Source of the DNA: Tyto alba
Lineage: Eukaryota > Chordata > Aves > Strigiformes > Tytonidae
Reading direction: 5' to 3'
Assembly (NCBI RefSeq): GCF_018691265.1
Contig: NW_024881313.1
Location: forward strand, 32,915,518-32,979,517
Length of the DNA: 64,000 bases
Numbering within the stretch: position 1 is the first letter of the stretch; each line of letters begins with the position of its first letter. Of the stretch, positions 1-12,975 are shown piece by piece. A program made the position numbers and the translations under genes. The notes under the pieces are model-generated. The model was not told the DNA's origin. It ran no database searches and saw only the letters and a list, made by a program, of their open reading frames with translations.

Positions 1-96
1 TAAGCAGAATAAAGTGAGTAGAGTGCTGCTTTCTAAAATTTACTGGTAATATCTTACTGTGTTATTCTGAGTTTACGATTAGTTTCTTTTGTTTAG

Positions 97-172
97 AGTT
101 TGCCAGAGATAATCTTGATTTCCTGTGAAAATGACCTTCATTTATGTCGAGAATATTTCGCAAGAGGCATAG
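97..172 (+). CDS. PAXIP1: PAXIP1 penultimate coding exon
   Basis: The acceptor TTGTTTAG ends at base 96 and the donor GTATGT starts at base 173. The frame begins AGT TTG CCA GAG and ends with ATA G, leaving one base to complete an Asp codon in the next exon. It encodes part of the sixth BRCT repeat. An alternative acceptor two bases later (AGAG) would change only the first codon. Confidence 0.93.
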
Positions 173-928
173 GTATGTATAAGATATCAATGTAATTTGA
201 ACAGTATAGCTGTTATTTTGATTTTTTTAAAAGAAATTATTATTATTTTACAAGTACAGACATCTTTTGAAGCTTTCAGATAATAACAGAGGAATACATG
301 GTCCATCCTGCAAACCATGGAAAAATCTGACCCAGCTGTTAGCTGTATTTCTAATAGAGGTGTCAGGTCCCACACCTACAGAGCCAGGTCACCATAATTC
401 TCTGGAAGGGTAGGCTTGAATTTGGGGCTTCAGTCCTGTGTGAGGCAAGATTACTGTCTCAGTATTCAAGTTAGTTAAAAGATTTTGGGTTTTTCACCTT
501 GGCTGTTTTTACTTCAGCATAGAACCCCAAGACATGCTGTATTTATTAACAAAGACGTGCATGGAGAAGTCTAGTATTTACAGTGTGGAGTGTGTGATGG
601 ATAACAGTAGGGCCCTGGTAGCAGTGGGGCCATACTCCCTCATGCCTTTGTGTGAAGAGCAGAAAGGTACAGAACAGCCCCTCCTGATGCTCATGCAGAA
701 AGAGAATGGCTTCCTAGGATGTAAACTGTAGGTGTGTTTTCGGTATTTCCAGATGTCCACAATGCTGAGTTTGTCCTGACTGGAGTACTTACTCAAACAC
801 TGGATTATGAATCATATCCTTTTTGTGTAAAGGCTGTCTGTGGCTTAGGAAAATACTGTTTGCTAAAAGTTTTTCTTAATTGGGAACTAATTATTCATAA
901 TTTTTTAGGATATGTAACGTTTACTTGA
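97..928 (+). CDS. PAXIP1: PAXIP1 (PTIP), last two coding exons, partial gene
   Basis: PAX-interacting protein 1 is a nuclear protein with six BRCT repeats. It binds phosphorylated partners such as 53BP1 and is a subunit of MLL3/MLL4 histone H3K4 methyltransferase complexes. What is seen: an exon at 97-172 encoding [16 protein letters not shown] and REYFARGI, a GT-AG intron at 173-752, and an exon from 753 encoding [20 protein letters not shown]. The codon GAT is split across the junction and restores the frame. These residues match, from memory, the end of the last BRCT repeat of vertebrate PAXIP1. The frame then runs on to a TGA at 926-928, giving 36 residues after YESY where the human protein ends with only KFN and a stop. 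The rest of the gene lies to the left of the window. PAXIP1 converges on DPP6. Identity is secure; the exact C terminus is less certain. Confidence 0.93.
173..752 (+). other. PAXIP1: PAXIP1 last intron
   Basis: This 580-bp GT-AG intron separates the two PAXIP1 exons. It holds only short chance reading frames, and I see no repeat or RNA gene in it. Confidence 0.85.
753..928 (+). CDS. PAXIP1: PAXIP1 terminal coding exon with apparent C-terminal extension
   Basis: The acceptor TATTTCCAG ends at base 752. The exon supplies [20 protein letters not shown] followed by SY, the conserved end of the protein, and then stays open through CCT TTT TGT GTA AAG to TGA at 926-928. The added 36 residues are rich in Cys, Leu and Phe, resemble no domain I know, and look like translated 3' UTR. 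A real lineage-specific stop loss is the direct reading. A small indel or assembly error just after TAT (about base 819) is the alternative. Confidence 0.85.
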
Positions 929-1427
929 TAGGAGGGTAGTTTAACACCCAGAAGCCTACCTTAAATTCAAAGTGGAATTACTTTTGGATAGGAGCTACTT
1001 CAGTGGAGGTGGGAGTCAGGTTTGTCAAAAAGTAATAGTAGTAGAATATTAAGCAACAGGAAAAAAACTTGTCACTGAGTTATATATTTATCATGAGTTA
1101 CTTGCAAATGAGGAAAATAGCTTTTTACTGAAGAAGATTATAAATGCTGTTTGATAAGTGCTGTGGAAGGTCCAGTAAAAGTTCTGTGTCTTTATGCATG
1201 TTTTTTATGTAAGTTCTGTTTTGCAGTCATTTCTTAAAGTTGTTCTTTCTTAACAAACATACATATAAATTTACTTGATGGATAGTAAAATGCCTTACTG
1301 CTTCGGAATCCTTGGAGCATTAAATCTAGCTGTTCAGCCATTGTACAAAGCAACTAAAACTTCCTGTGGATGCTGTTTTCCAGCTGTTTTCCTAGGGATG
1401 ATGAGCAGTTTAAAGCAGGAAAGCAAA

Positions 1428-1433
1428 AATAAA
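1428..1433 (+). terminator. PAXIP1: Candidate poly(A) signal of PAXIP1 (proximal)
   Basis: AATAAA hexamer about 500 bases after the stop codon, within AAAATAAACTGCAT. Whether it is used cannot be told from sequence. Confidence 0.4.
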
Positions 1434-1603
1434 CTGCATCTTTTTTAGGATGTGTAATTTTATTATGCTGAAACATAATTTACTATGTTTTGTATTATAC
1501 TACTGTTTTAAAAGAGCCCACTTTAGGTATCACAATTAGCCCATTTTTAAACATTTTAACGTAAAAGATGATACTTCAGCCAAAACTGTAATTTGGATGT
1601 AAA

Positions 1604-1609
1604 AATAAA
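1604..1609 (+). terminator. PAXIP1: Candidate poly(A) signal of PAXIP1 (middle)
   Basis: AATAAA hexamer within TGTAAAAATAAAAGGGC, about 680 bases after the stop codon. Confidence 0.4.
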
Positions 1610-1719
1610 AGGGCTTACTATCTATTAAATTATGGATGTTGAAGATGAAAATGTTTTGTACTTTATTTTTATTTCTTATACTCTATTTTCTTTTATATTG
1701 ATATTTTGCCCACATTTTA

Positions 1720-1725
1720 AATAAA
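1720..1725 (+). terminator. PAXIP1: Candidate poly(A) signal of PAXIP1 (middle)
   Basis: AATAAA hexamer within TTTTAAATAAATGTAC. T-rich sequence with ATGTTTTACT follows within 40 bases, as expected for a downstream element. Confidence 0.45.
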
Positions 1726-2023
1726 TGTACTTTTAAATGTTTTACTCTATATTTTAGTGGTGGTTTATTTTTTTGAATACTGTGCAAAAATGGCACTCTG
1801 GTAAGAGTAAATTACTCAAATCTTTTTCCAAGCAATGTAAAATTATTTTAAGCTTATTTTACCAGGTATGTTTTAATATATGAAATCCCAGTGCTTTGAA
1901 GGGAAATCATTGTAAATGTATATATGTGTTTTTACTGAAACAAGCAGCTTGAAGGAAGGAGAAACTATAACCCTACATATTACTCTGTTGTAATAACTTC
2001 TGTTTGTATAGTGAGTTTTACTA

Positions 2024-2029
2024 AATAAA
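2024..2029 (+). terminator. PAXIP1: Candidate poly(A) signal of PAXIP1 (distal)
   Basis: AATAAA hexamer within ACTAAATAAATATT, the last of the cluster. I used it to place the outer limit of the 3' UTR. Confidence 0.4.
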
Positions 2030-2045
2030 TATTAAAAACCAGTCT

Positions 2046-4608
2046 CCCAAAACTATATTCAGTTGTATTTGATAATACCCACGCAGTTCTAATAATCTTA
2101 CTTTACCATTTTTGTCAGTTTAGATTCTGGTAGATGAAAAAGTCATCCCAAAAGCATTTATTCATGGATCAGCAAGCCATTCAGCTCTGGTGGGGAGTGC
2201 AGATGCTCACTTCTCTGTACAGCATCAAGTGTGTATTATAGCACCATGTGAACCATTCACAGAACAATTCAAAATAGAAGATAAAAAACTACTTTAAATA
2301 ATAGCCTATCAAGCTAATTTTTTTTTTTCTTGAAACAGTTTGTATTTTTATGCAGAAACATTTCACAGAGAAGCATTTACAAACACAGTATCATTAAACT
2401 GGGGTAAGCTGCTATTTTTGGCTTATGCAAAGCTTTCTACAAAGAAATTTCAAATCTCTCTTTTGTGCTGTGGCTTAAAATGTAAATCCACCTGATACTC
2501 AACCACTGTTTTTGTTGCCTTACTTCCCATGCCTCGGTTCAACAAAGTGCTTAAGCGAATGACAAATTCAAGCTGTAAGAACACAGTGGTAGTGAATTGC
2601 AAAGTGAAGGAAATCCCAGGGAGGTCAGTGCTGTGCCTGTTGCCTGTCACTGCTGGCTCCAGCTCCTCAGCTGTCCTGATCCACTCCTGCATTCGCTGTT
2701 TCTATTGTCAGCAGTAAGGGGATACATGATCATAACAAGAATGGTAAAATTGAATTGAAGGTTAAAAAGTGATGGTACAGGGTGGGAGAAAATGGTACTC
2801 CTTCCCAAATGCCATTTGCTTGGAATGGCAGTTATGTGGTTTTTCTTAGTGTGATGTTCAGCTCTCAATAATACAGTTTCCTCCTCGTTACAAGATTAAG
2901 AAAAAGTCTTTAATGTGGAGACCTAAGGATGGAAGTTGAAGACATGATTTTATGCTTTAACTTTTAAAACCAGTAAAAAATGGAGGGAGTGCAGTGGGAG
3001 TTAATTGCTGGCTGATAAGTTGTGCAAATGACTTAAATTGTTCAGACATGTAGACCTGGCAAGCCTGATCTCCCTTTACTGTCAGTGGAGGGAGAGAGTA
3101 TTTCTAAAACCTGACTTAGTTAAAGACCCCTGCAGAGAGCACATCTCCTAACAGTTCAGCAAACTAGATCAGTTATTTACATCTTTTACAACACAGAAAA
3201 TAGGTGAGATGAATCACACCTTAAAGAACTTCAGTAATGCATTGCGTAAATACTATTTTTTTAGTGGAAAAAAAAAGTACACCCTTTTTTTTCTCCTTTC
3301 AAATGCACTTCAGAATGTGTACTACTGAAATTATCTAAATCTATGTTAATCTCTGTATGGTTTGAGACTTTCTTCATTATATTAGTTACCAGGTTGCAGA
3401 AAGTTTTTTGTATGCCTTTTCCTTTAAAACAAATATTAGTTGTTGTAGCTTTTGGACTTCTGAAAATGTTGTTATACACAAAACTTCTTAACTTGAATAA
3501 ATACTTTCTACCTGTCGTGCGTTCAGCATATCTTCTGTGTGCCTTACAAACGGTGAGTTGCCGTATCAAATGTAAACGCTGGTTTCAAAAAGAGATACGC
3601 GCGTGTCATGAGTCAGTGGCACTGCCTAACTGTGCACGAAGTCAAACACAGGCCATGCAAATTTGCAGGATTGGGTTCTAGAACCTAACAAGACTTGCTA
3701 GAACAGCTTTTTGCAAAACGAAACTTGGCACCGAGGGAGGAGAGGCAGAGAGAAACAAGGATTGAATGTGTTAGCAGTTTCTGCCTCGGCACCATGAGCT
3801 GCTAGACTCGATAATGCATTTGTGCCTCAATGAGAGTTCTCACCTGTTTTTAGGATTAACGTCAATGGTTTCCACAATGAAGCAGTGTTGAGGATATATA
3901 ATACCTTTGCCAAAGATCACTAGAGTCGAGATGTGAGTGCAGTAGCATGTGAAACGTAAATTTCCTTATGAAAACTATCCAAAATGCTGTCAGATACTGC
4001 ATAGAAAAGCTTGCAAAAACCAAATGCAGTCATGGAACAAATGAACCCCCTGGGAAACGTGAGTGGTAATGCATCTGTTTTATCATCAATGTAGACAGTG
4101 TGTTTATTTAGCCAACATCCAAGTATGACTGATTTGATTAACCTTTCAATTAGAGGTAAAAACAGAACCTGCCAAGAAATAGTCTTTCAAGAATCACAGG
4201 AGCTGTCCAGAGCCAACTGGCTTGCACAGATGTTACTGTGCGTGTGGTTAGTGATAGAGAAAGGGTTTGATGAAGTATTCTGATACTAGATTGCTCTTAT
4301 GAACATACTTTTTTCCTTTAGTGAAAGGTTAATAATACGTAAGTGTCTATTTGATCCTGTCTCCTGTACTCTGGAAAAAATAAGTACCTTCCATGTTGTT
4401 CAGTTGCTTGCAGAAGCATTAAGTCCATAATACAAGCTTGTGTTCTTTGTAGAAAACCTGTCCTGATACAGCAGTTATTTAAAGATTAATATAGAACATA
4501 TCTGTAATAGCAAAGACATTCCATCAGTTAGGGATATGCTGGAAGACAGGGAGACATGGTCTCCACTCATTAGCCTGCAGCTTTTTTTGCCATGTGAATT
4601 GCAGACGT
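2046..4608. other. Intergenic, nothing recognised
   Basis: This stretch downstream of PAXIP1 contains only short frames in all six phases. A 112-codon frame at 3343-3681 lacks a recognisable domain and is probably chance. No repeat family was recognised. Confidence 0.6.
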
Positions 4609-5012
4609 GAGGCTGGAAGAGACTTCTGGAGGTCCGGTCAAGTTTTCAGTGTCTCAGAGGATGGAGATAGCCCAGCCTCTGTGGCCATTCTGTTTCTGTA
4701 TTTTGCTACCCTCAAGGTGATAAACCATCCTTATATCTAACCAGAACATCCATTGTTCCACAAGTGGCTGCTGATTCTTAATTTCATCCCATGCACCTCC
4801 AAGAAGAGTCTGGCTCCTGTCTTCTTCCTGCCCTCCCGGTAGGTTGTCATAGATGACAGTAAGACCTTCTGCTCTTAAGGCTGAGCACACTCAGCCCTCA
4901 GCCTCTCCTTGTGCATTGTGTACTTACACCCCCCTAATCATGTTGATGGTCTTCTGCTGGACTTGCTCCAGTAGGTCATTGCCCTACTGTATGGAGGAGC
5001 CCGAAACTGTGA
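4609..5012 (-). mobile_element. Old, degraded CR1 LINE 3' fragment
   Basis: Read on the + strand, the segment starts with GGCTGGAAGAGACTTCTGGA. It later has CTCAGCCTCTCCTTGTGCA, then CTGGACTTGCTCCAGTAGGT, then GGAGCCCGAAACTG. These are diverged versions of the blocks that follow each other in the inverted 3' region of CR1 elements. Reading frames are destroyed, and the right-hand limit is uncertain because similarity fades after about 5012. Confidence 0.6.
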
Positions 5013-8000
5013 AAAGAGAGAAAAGGTAGTTGGCCATTTCCATGTCTTTCATCACTAGGTCCCTTGCCACATTCAGCTGCAGACTTTCCTCTTTCTTTCT
5101 TTACCTTTTTCTTTTTGCTGCTGATGTATTTAAGGAAGCTTTTCATCCTGCCTTTCACATCTCTTGCTAGTTACAACTCAGGCTGAGCTACTCCTGAATT
5201 AAAAATCAGCTGTGCAGTTCTAAATGTGTAAAACATCTGCACTGGAGCAGATAAGCACCAGAATGGATGTGTTTAGGTTGTGCAACTTTAATCTTTACGC
5301 AGCTCTACTATTAAAAATTCATCAAACGCTTTCTAAGCACAGTTTAGTTGGTTTGCCCTACCTCAAGGCAAAAGAGTAGACAAGAATACAGCTCTGTTGA
5401 TATTTATATATTTTACATTTAAGTATCGTGATGCCTTACAGGGTGCTATGAGGTTACATAAACTAATGTATGTTACGTCAGAATTGCCCTTTTTACGGAT
5501 GGAAATTAAGATTGAGAGAAATTTGCACTGAGAATGGTGAAGCAGGGAATAAAACCCAAGTTAGCTATGTTCAGAGTTTGCATCTTGACAGCCAGTCAAA
5601 GCCTGTTCCCTTTCCACTTTCTTCTGTCTGTCCTGTGCTGCTTGCAGCAAGAATAAAGAAATAGCAAAGCAGCAGAGCTAAGGAACAGCAACAGAAGAAA
5701 GAGAGCACACACCAGTGAAACCAGGAAAGAGACTCAGGCTGAGTCCTCAAAGAGCAAACTTTTACAGGTGACTCCAGGATGTAATAGCGGTAATTATCCC
5801 TAGAATTTCTATGGAATAGTGGTAATGAGTACAAGAATTGTTAGTAAGGGAGCTGCAGATGTGTTCCATTTTACCTGCAGCACTGTGAGGTTGAGTGAGA
5901 CCATCTCCAAAATGTTTGCGAGATTTCATTCTGCAGGAAGCAGGGTAGGCTACAGCTGCTTCCTTCTTGTTGCTTTCTTAATCTTCAGAATCTGTGCTAG
6001 TGTTTAAGAAAAAATACTTCCTAGTTGTTACAGTTCCCAAATGTCTCTCAGCCTGGCTAGTACCAGCCTTGGATCAACATTTCTGACACAGAGTACCTGC
6101 CCAACCCATCTCATTCCGGTGCTAATGGTACTTCGTGTCACCATCGTGAGCTTGCTGCCCATCCAAGCTCTGTGGAAGAGGGAATGTGATCTGTGCACTG
6201 GCTGCTCGGTGCAGAGCAGGTTACACTAGAACTAAGCAGCTGGGTTAGGAAAGTGCCTGCTTTTTCTTAAAAAAGCATTACAGTGTCTCTGAAATGCAAC
6301 GGGCCCCTCTCGAGGGAAAGGCATGCTTGAAAAGCTTCCTCAGTGGGGTATAGGAGCTTTCCCTGGAGGAAGCCAAGGGGAGAGTGACTGAGCCCTCGGG
6401 AGATGCTCAGAGCTCTGCCAAGGGAATTTTAACCTACGGAGTACATATGCAAACAATTGTGAAGAGTGAGTGATGCTTGGGAAAATATTCCCACCCTTAT
6501 CAATAGGGTACGTTTCTTTGATCCTCGAGCACCGTTTTGTCAGGAGGAGACCAAGCTGTGCCTGCCAGGGAGAAAGCGTGGTAGTGAAGGGACAGCCCAG
6601 ATTGGACACGGCTTTGAACGGGCCTGCCTGGGGTGTTTCTTCATAGAAAGCTATGCAAAAAGAAGAAAACAACCCAATTTTAAGAGGTCAAATTTTATTA
6701 GAATGTTGACTAAAACACTTTTAAATGAAGCAGCTACATCAAAGAGAATGGAGATGAAATGGAGGTTTCCCTCCCTGCTCTCCACGGCTTTTAAGGACTG
6801 ATCCTCACTTGATTTCATTCAACTCAGGGTGTTGGGGTTGTGGGAAATTGCACAGTCCTTTCTGTTTCTCTTTCCAGATACTGAAAATACCTTACTAAGC
6901 AATGATACCTCCTCACTATCTTAATGGCTTTTGGAATTTGACATTTAAATTAGATAAACTCGCAGCTTTTAATGGACAACAACTCTGTCCTACAATCCCT
7001 GGCTGCTGCGCAAAGGGACTGAGAGAGAAGATAGAGAAATGACTTTGTCAGCAAAGATCTACATTTCTGCTACATTTGGGAAGTCAGACTTAGCCCATGG
7101 GGCCCAGAACAACTGGAGCCCATCAGCCTTCCAGAGCCCGGCGGGAGCAGAGAAAGGAAGATGAGCTCAGTGCTATGCTAGCCAAGAGCCCAGGCAAAGG
7201 CAGTTAGTCTTCCCAGGAAGAACCATTTGAAGAAAAATACATGAGCATTTCAAACCTGCTCCAACTTGTCTATGTTCTGTTAAAGCAATAAATAAAATAT
7301 TTTCAAAGGAGAAAAAAAGGGTTTGATTTTTCATGTGATGATGGTGGCTCCTAACCCCGCATGGCGAGGGGCAGTGGAGCCACGAGGCCAGCTTGGAGAA
7401 AGATCTGAACTGCAGATGAGTCAGGAGGGCTTAAAAAGTTGGAGTGCTGGCTGGGCTGTGTGCTCCAAGGCTCTGACAGATGCGAAGTAAACCGGCTTCG
7501 TTTTGTCTGCAGGGAAATTTTGCTGTCTCACCTGGGTAAAGTGGAGTGCTTCTGTGGTAACTCACCCCAGTGTTCAAACCTGAATATTGCTGAAGCCACA
7601 GAAATACTGCAGCCGAGTACATTTTGCGCTCTAAGCCCAGATGGAGGGGAGCCTGCGGGATGGGCCCTGCAGACATGATGGAAATGCACTGGGAGGAAAA
7701 GAGAGGAATCAAAATGCAGACATGCTCTTCCTCTTCCCACATCCTTTAGCTGAGAGGCTTGATGGTGACAGCTCACAACAGCTCTCTAAGGGGAGACCAC
7801 AGAGGAGCTGTGGTGCAAGACATATTTAAGTCACCTCTTTAGCAGAGTTTGAAACACAGCAAACCCATCTCTCCTGTTTCTGACTCTACCTGGACTGAAT
7901 GAAAACGAGACTCCCGTCTCCCTGGCGATAGCAACATCTCTATTTCTCATGCAGTGTGTTTTTCTGTCTGTGCTTCTTACCCTCTCATTTCATACTGCTT

Positions 8001-11000
8001 TCCCCCCTCATCTCCGTTTGAAGATTGCTTTACCTGGCCTCCAAATGCCACCATCTTTCTGACGGAGAGCCCAGCACAGTATATAAACCATTCAGGATAT
8101 TAAAAATGCTACCGAATGCATTAAAAGTAATATATTTTGTGTCCTTAGTCTCTAAACCCTCCAGGATGCTGTCTGCAGTGTGAGCAGCAACTCTCATTTC
8201 CTCCTGTGCTCTTTGACTTGTCTGTTCCTCGCATGAATGTGGGGTCATAGCACCGCTTCGGAGAGGAAATCAAGCAGTTTACTCACTGGTAAGTTCCCCA
8301 GAGTTTCTTTGCAATGAACATATCAACGTGTGTTTTATAGAGCTTTTTCCTCTCAGTCAGCAGTGACTGATACGGCTTCATTTCCTCTCCTACCATACCA
8401 AGAAGTTTTTTATTGCGAACTGCATTTCTGCTTCCATGGAACAGACAATATAATAAAGTCTAGTTATTAAAAGAAGTATCTCTCTTGATCTTGGAGACAG
8501 AAGTTAGGTAGAAGAAAAAATGTTTGTAACCTGCTCTGATTTGTTTTGTTGTAGGGTAGCAAAATACCTGAAATGCGAATTGGTCAAGTGCAAGCTCCAT
8601 CAAATATCCATTCATTTACATTTGTGGTGATATGCCAGTATCAGCAAACCCCTGGAAGAGCTGGTACTACTGTGATGACCCAGAAATATTAGAAGCAGCT
8701 TTACAAGGAGGGCATGTATCTCTTTCTAAGACAGCTGATCAAAGCTGGATCATGTGCACACATGGAGAAAGGCTTTTGTGACTGAAACCCCTTCTACTTT
8801 ATCCAGTGATACAATCTGATATGTGAAAGACTTCATCCCTCCTAACACACTTGCTCCCCTACGTCAGTGAGCTGGGCTATGTGAACCCCTGGGAGCATCA
8901 GTCACTCGAGCAGTATGATGGCAAGACAACAAAACCTGCCCACGGGTTGAAGCTGCAGTGCTTCTCTCTGTAGATAGTTTAAAATGATAAACTACAGAGC
9001 CATTATAAAACCTATTTTCTCATGGACGTGAAACCCAAGGACTTTCTAAGAAGCAATAAAAGTATAAGGACTAAATGACATCTCGAGCTCGATACTTGGG
9101 TCAGTGAGAACAAGGGAATGCAAGAGATGTGATGATACATGCTGGGATGGCTCCGAAGAACTGAGTCACTGGTCGTCAGCCTGAAGCTGGAACAGCTGAG
9201 CATCCTGTGGAGGCATAGCACTACCATGCTTGCTTTGAAAGAGATGCAGGGGAAATACCAAACAACAGTGGAAACTTCATGCTAGTGCCCCTGAGCAATG
9301 AAGGAAAATGTACCCTGCCCCCACCAAAAGGTGTGTATGTGTGATTTTGTGAGGCTAAGAGCCTCTGGGAGCTGACAAATTAGTAAATTATTTTATTTAA
9401 ATTGAAGCATTTTGCAAGAAACTGTCCGTTTTGATGAAACTAGTTTGAGACTTTTTGACTAGGAAGGCAAAATGAATTATCAAAGTATCAACTAATAAAA
9501 TAATTGGAATGAAACTAATTGAGAAAACAAAGCAGAAACAAAATATTTTATACCACTGTAATCAAATGTGCTCAATGTGGGAAAACTAAAATGGGAATTC
9601 ACATTTCCAGTTTTTCAGCAGTATCACCTGATAACTGCTGAAACAATGCAGAAGTCTTGCAGTTTATCTAAAAGCTGAACAAATAAGGAGAGAAGCTTTT
9701 CAAGTTTAATTTTTTTCTCAAGCACCACACTAGGTGTAACTGCTAGCTACCAGCTACTTCTTGTAGCACCTCTGACGAACTTGTTAGTGCAACATCATGC
9801 AGCACTTCAGGCTTGTTCAGTCATTTATTTAGGTGATCTAACTGATACCATTAATTGTTTAACCTTCAGTTGCACAGACCTCTAGAAATTCATCACCTAC
9901 CCTCCACATGCAAGCTGCAAACAGCCATGCTAGCCCTTACTGAGCAAAGGTGAAGTTTCTGTCTCAAGCATCCTGAGCATGAGTGGGCTAGTAAACAAGA
10001 GGGGCACAAGTGTAAGGAGAGGTGTGTCCTTCAAAGGACTGTCACGAAAATTACAGCTTTGATAGCAGCATCCTATAAACTTAAAAAGCACAGCATGGGA
10101 AACATAAAGGCAGAAACTGAACTCTTTTTCTGCCTATAAATAATTTAATTCAATTTCTTCCCCTCTGAAAAACACTCATACCAAAACCCAATTTGCACTG
10201 GGTTCAAAAAAAATGACTCCCGAAATTTTCAGCTTATAAAATTCAGAAATGACAAAGGAGGTTGAAGGAGCTGTGGCACTGAGTGCTGCTTTGCTTTGTT
10301 TCTTTGTGTGGATGCTCTGTTTTGCTTTGCTGTGATGAGTATGACTCCTTGGATTTTTAGCAAAGCAATATACCCCTTGGTGTCATTAAAAGGTAATTTA
10401 ATATGTCATCAAAGACTGAAATGCTTTCCCTGGGTTTTGCCCTTTAGCTGCTGAATCCAGGGAAGAAAGTCCAGGTAACTTCAGCCGCCAGGGAATGAAA
10501 ACACGTGTTTAACCTGAAGCATGGAAGTAATTATACTGACCTCTCTGGCAGTTATCACCAAACCTAAACCTACACCGAAAGCACTGAAACTGGGGATAAC
10601 CAAGTACCAGATGGATAACCTACAGAGGAGCAACACGGAGAAGAGCCACAGCCATCTAGTCCTGCATTAACACCACTCACTCCTCCCTATTAGTTTTACC
10701 CATCATGGCAACTTTCTTCCAAAAGGTGTGTTTTGTGGCTGCAAACATGCAGAGGCTGATCTCTGGTTTCATTGCTGACCTCTCTTGCAAAGCCATGCTC
10801 TGCCAGTTTGCAGTGAATCCCAGTTTCAACATGGGTGAAAACTCATAATAATAACTCAGCAGCATTAAAGAAGAGTAATAATCTCTGCCTCACTTCTGCC
10901 TGTAAAATGCACAGAATATACACCTTGCTTTAATACGACAGTGAATCTGTGCTAGTTATTGTGTCTGCATAGAAGAAAATACTGATTGCCTGTGCAGTGT

Positions 11001-12378
11001 GATCTACTGCTGTGCACTTTACTGTGTTCTTTAAGTCCTGGTTGAGTGTTTGTCACTTGTCCTCTTCCAGACCATAGGTCAAGGCACACTCTTGGTGTCT
11101 GAAAACTTCTGTGCTGTTATCCATCACCCACAGCTTCAGCCTCTTTGAGTGATTAATTACCAGGTAACACGTGTGGTAGAGGTTTCTGCCGTAATTATTA
11201 CTTGCAGATCCTCAACGTGCTGTTCCTCCTACACAAACAGGTACTGTCAGGACCTTTTCAAACCAGGTGACAATAGGCTGAGGCAAGACCGTGTCACCGA
11301 GTACATGTTACAGGCACACCAGTGTGCTGCTTTCTTAGCAAAACTGACTGTAGTGTCAGGGTCCTGTGACTCCTAACAAGAAAAAGAGGATCATTTGTGG
11401 TCACGGCAAGGACAAGGATGCTCCCTTCTGGAAGGGAATTGCGGCATGTCTGTCTGCCATCTGCCACCTACATGCCATCTCTCCTCCCAGCCGCGCTCTT
11501 CATGTGTGACTCGGTGCTCCCCATGCAGAAGTGCATCCAAACCCTCAGCATTAAAGGCAGCACTGAACACAAGAGGGTTTTTCTTTAGGACAGCATGGAA
11601 AAAAGTGCTTGGGGCGACCAGATTGCGTAGTGGAGCAGCTGTAATGAGGCTGCTAATGCTGATGTATTTTGTTTGTTGGTTTTCTTGGGCTCTGCAGCCT
11701 GGCAGAACACTGTGTTCCTGATGTTCATCTCCTGCGTTGCATTTAGAGTAAAATGAAACCTGGTGAGAAGCAAGCTATTTACAAACAGGTTTCTTAACTG
11801 AGATTTATTGTTTACATGTCCATCATCACAACTTAAGTGTGTGATGTTTGCTGGACACAGATGTCCCTCCTGTAAGAATATATTTATTTTTATCTAATGC
11901 TAACGAGCCTTGAATGTTTATCTAGTGCCGTATATTTAACTCTAATGGGCAGTTTTGACATTCGTATGCTGAGTCTCCCAAAGTCACATCCCTGTCTCTC
12001 ATATGTGAGTTCACCTGTCATGTAGCCCTTGAGCACAAAGCCATGACCTTAGTGATGGACAAGGTCATTGTGAAATTCCTCTGAACCCTCTTGTCCTCTC
12101 TGTTGGTCTGGCAGCATCATGCAGAAGGGGTTGTCTGTGCAAGGACCATCTGAAATTATGTGGTTCACGTGAGTGTCATGAACATCAACACTCACTACTG
12201 CCACCCCAGAAGGCTTCAGATCCAGAGGCTGATTTGAGATTTATGACACTTAAAACATATTTTTGCCATTTAATTTTGTGGGGTTTAAGCATATTTTCAA
12301 TTTTTTCTCATCAGACACAGATTTAGAAACATTATTTTAAATAGGGAATTAGGTAATTACAGAGTTTGTGTTATTCTT
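5013..12378. other. Intergenic, no gene recognised
   Basis: About 7.4 kb with no recognisable coding exon, RNA gene or repeat family. Frames of about 100-110 codons (6340-6672, 6466-6801, 7431-7742) overlap one another on opposite strands, show no domain, and read as chance. Confidence 0.55.
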
Positions 12379-12975
12379 AGAATCATAGAATGGTTTGGGT
12401 TGACAGGGACCTTTAAATATCACCTAGTTCCAACCCCCCTGCCACGGGCAGGGACACCTCCCACTAGACCAGGTTGCTCAAAGCCCCGTCCAGCCTGGCC
12501 TTGAACCCTTCCAGGGAGGGGGCAGCCACAGCTTCTCTGGGCACCCTGGGCCAGTGCCTCACCACCGTCATCATAAAAAATTTCTTCACCTCTTCACAGG
12601 AGAGATGTTCCAGTCCTCTGACCATTTGTGTAGCCCTCCTCTGGACCTGCTCTAACAGGTCCATGTCTTTCCTGTGCTGGAGGCCCCAGAGCTGTCATCT
12701 GGCTGGGCTGTCACCAGCGTGGAGTAGAGGCTCAGAGTCACCTCCCTTAACCTACTGCTCACACTTCTCTTGATGCTGCCCAGGATATGATTGCCCTTCT
12801 GGCTGTGAGCGCACATTGCCAGCTCATCATCAACTTTTCATCCACCAGTGACCCCAGGTCCTTCTCCACAGGGCTGCTCTCAATCCATTCATCCCCCAGC
12901 CTATTGATACGGGGGGGGGGGGGACGACTGCCCTGACCCAGGGGCAGGGCCTCGCACTTGGTGACTTCAGGAGCT
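12379..12975 (-). mobile_element. CR1 LINE, 5'-truncated and internally deleted copy
   Basis: On the - strand, the end of the CR1 reverse-transcriptase ORF can be read in pieces. One (about 12950-12770) contains [20 protein letters not shown], and another (12664-12464) contains MDLLEQVQRRATQMVRGLEH and FKARLDGALSNLV. The element ends with the short CR1 3' UTR and the tail ATTCTATGATTCT at 12391-12379. In the second piece the text jumps from LSCEEVKK to FFMMTVVRHW, so the usual intervening segment (EDRLRELGLFSLEKRR region and beyond) is deleted. It also contains a run of 13 G on the + strand (12911-12923). It is non-functional. Confidence 0.92.
12911..12923. repeat. Homopolymer (G)13 inside CR1
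   Basis: A run of thirteen G on the + strand breaks the CR1 reading frame and is a likely site of sequencing or length error. Confidence 0.9.

Larger units (their letters stand above)
929..2045 (+). other. PAXIP1: Putative PAXIP1 3' UTR
   Basis: AT-rich, non-coding sequence follows the PAXIP1 stop. It contains four AATAAA hexamers on the + strand (1428-1433, 1604-1609, 1720-1725, 2024-2029), which fits a 3' UTR with alternative ends. The right limit is inferred from the last hexamer and could be closer to the stop codon. Confidence 0.6.

Noticed and set aside
2450..2717. Overlapping frames on both strands near 2.5 kb as a possible small gene next to PAXIP1
   Set aside because: Neither frame shows a domain or splice sites, and both are within the range expected by chance.
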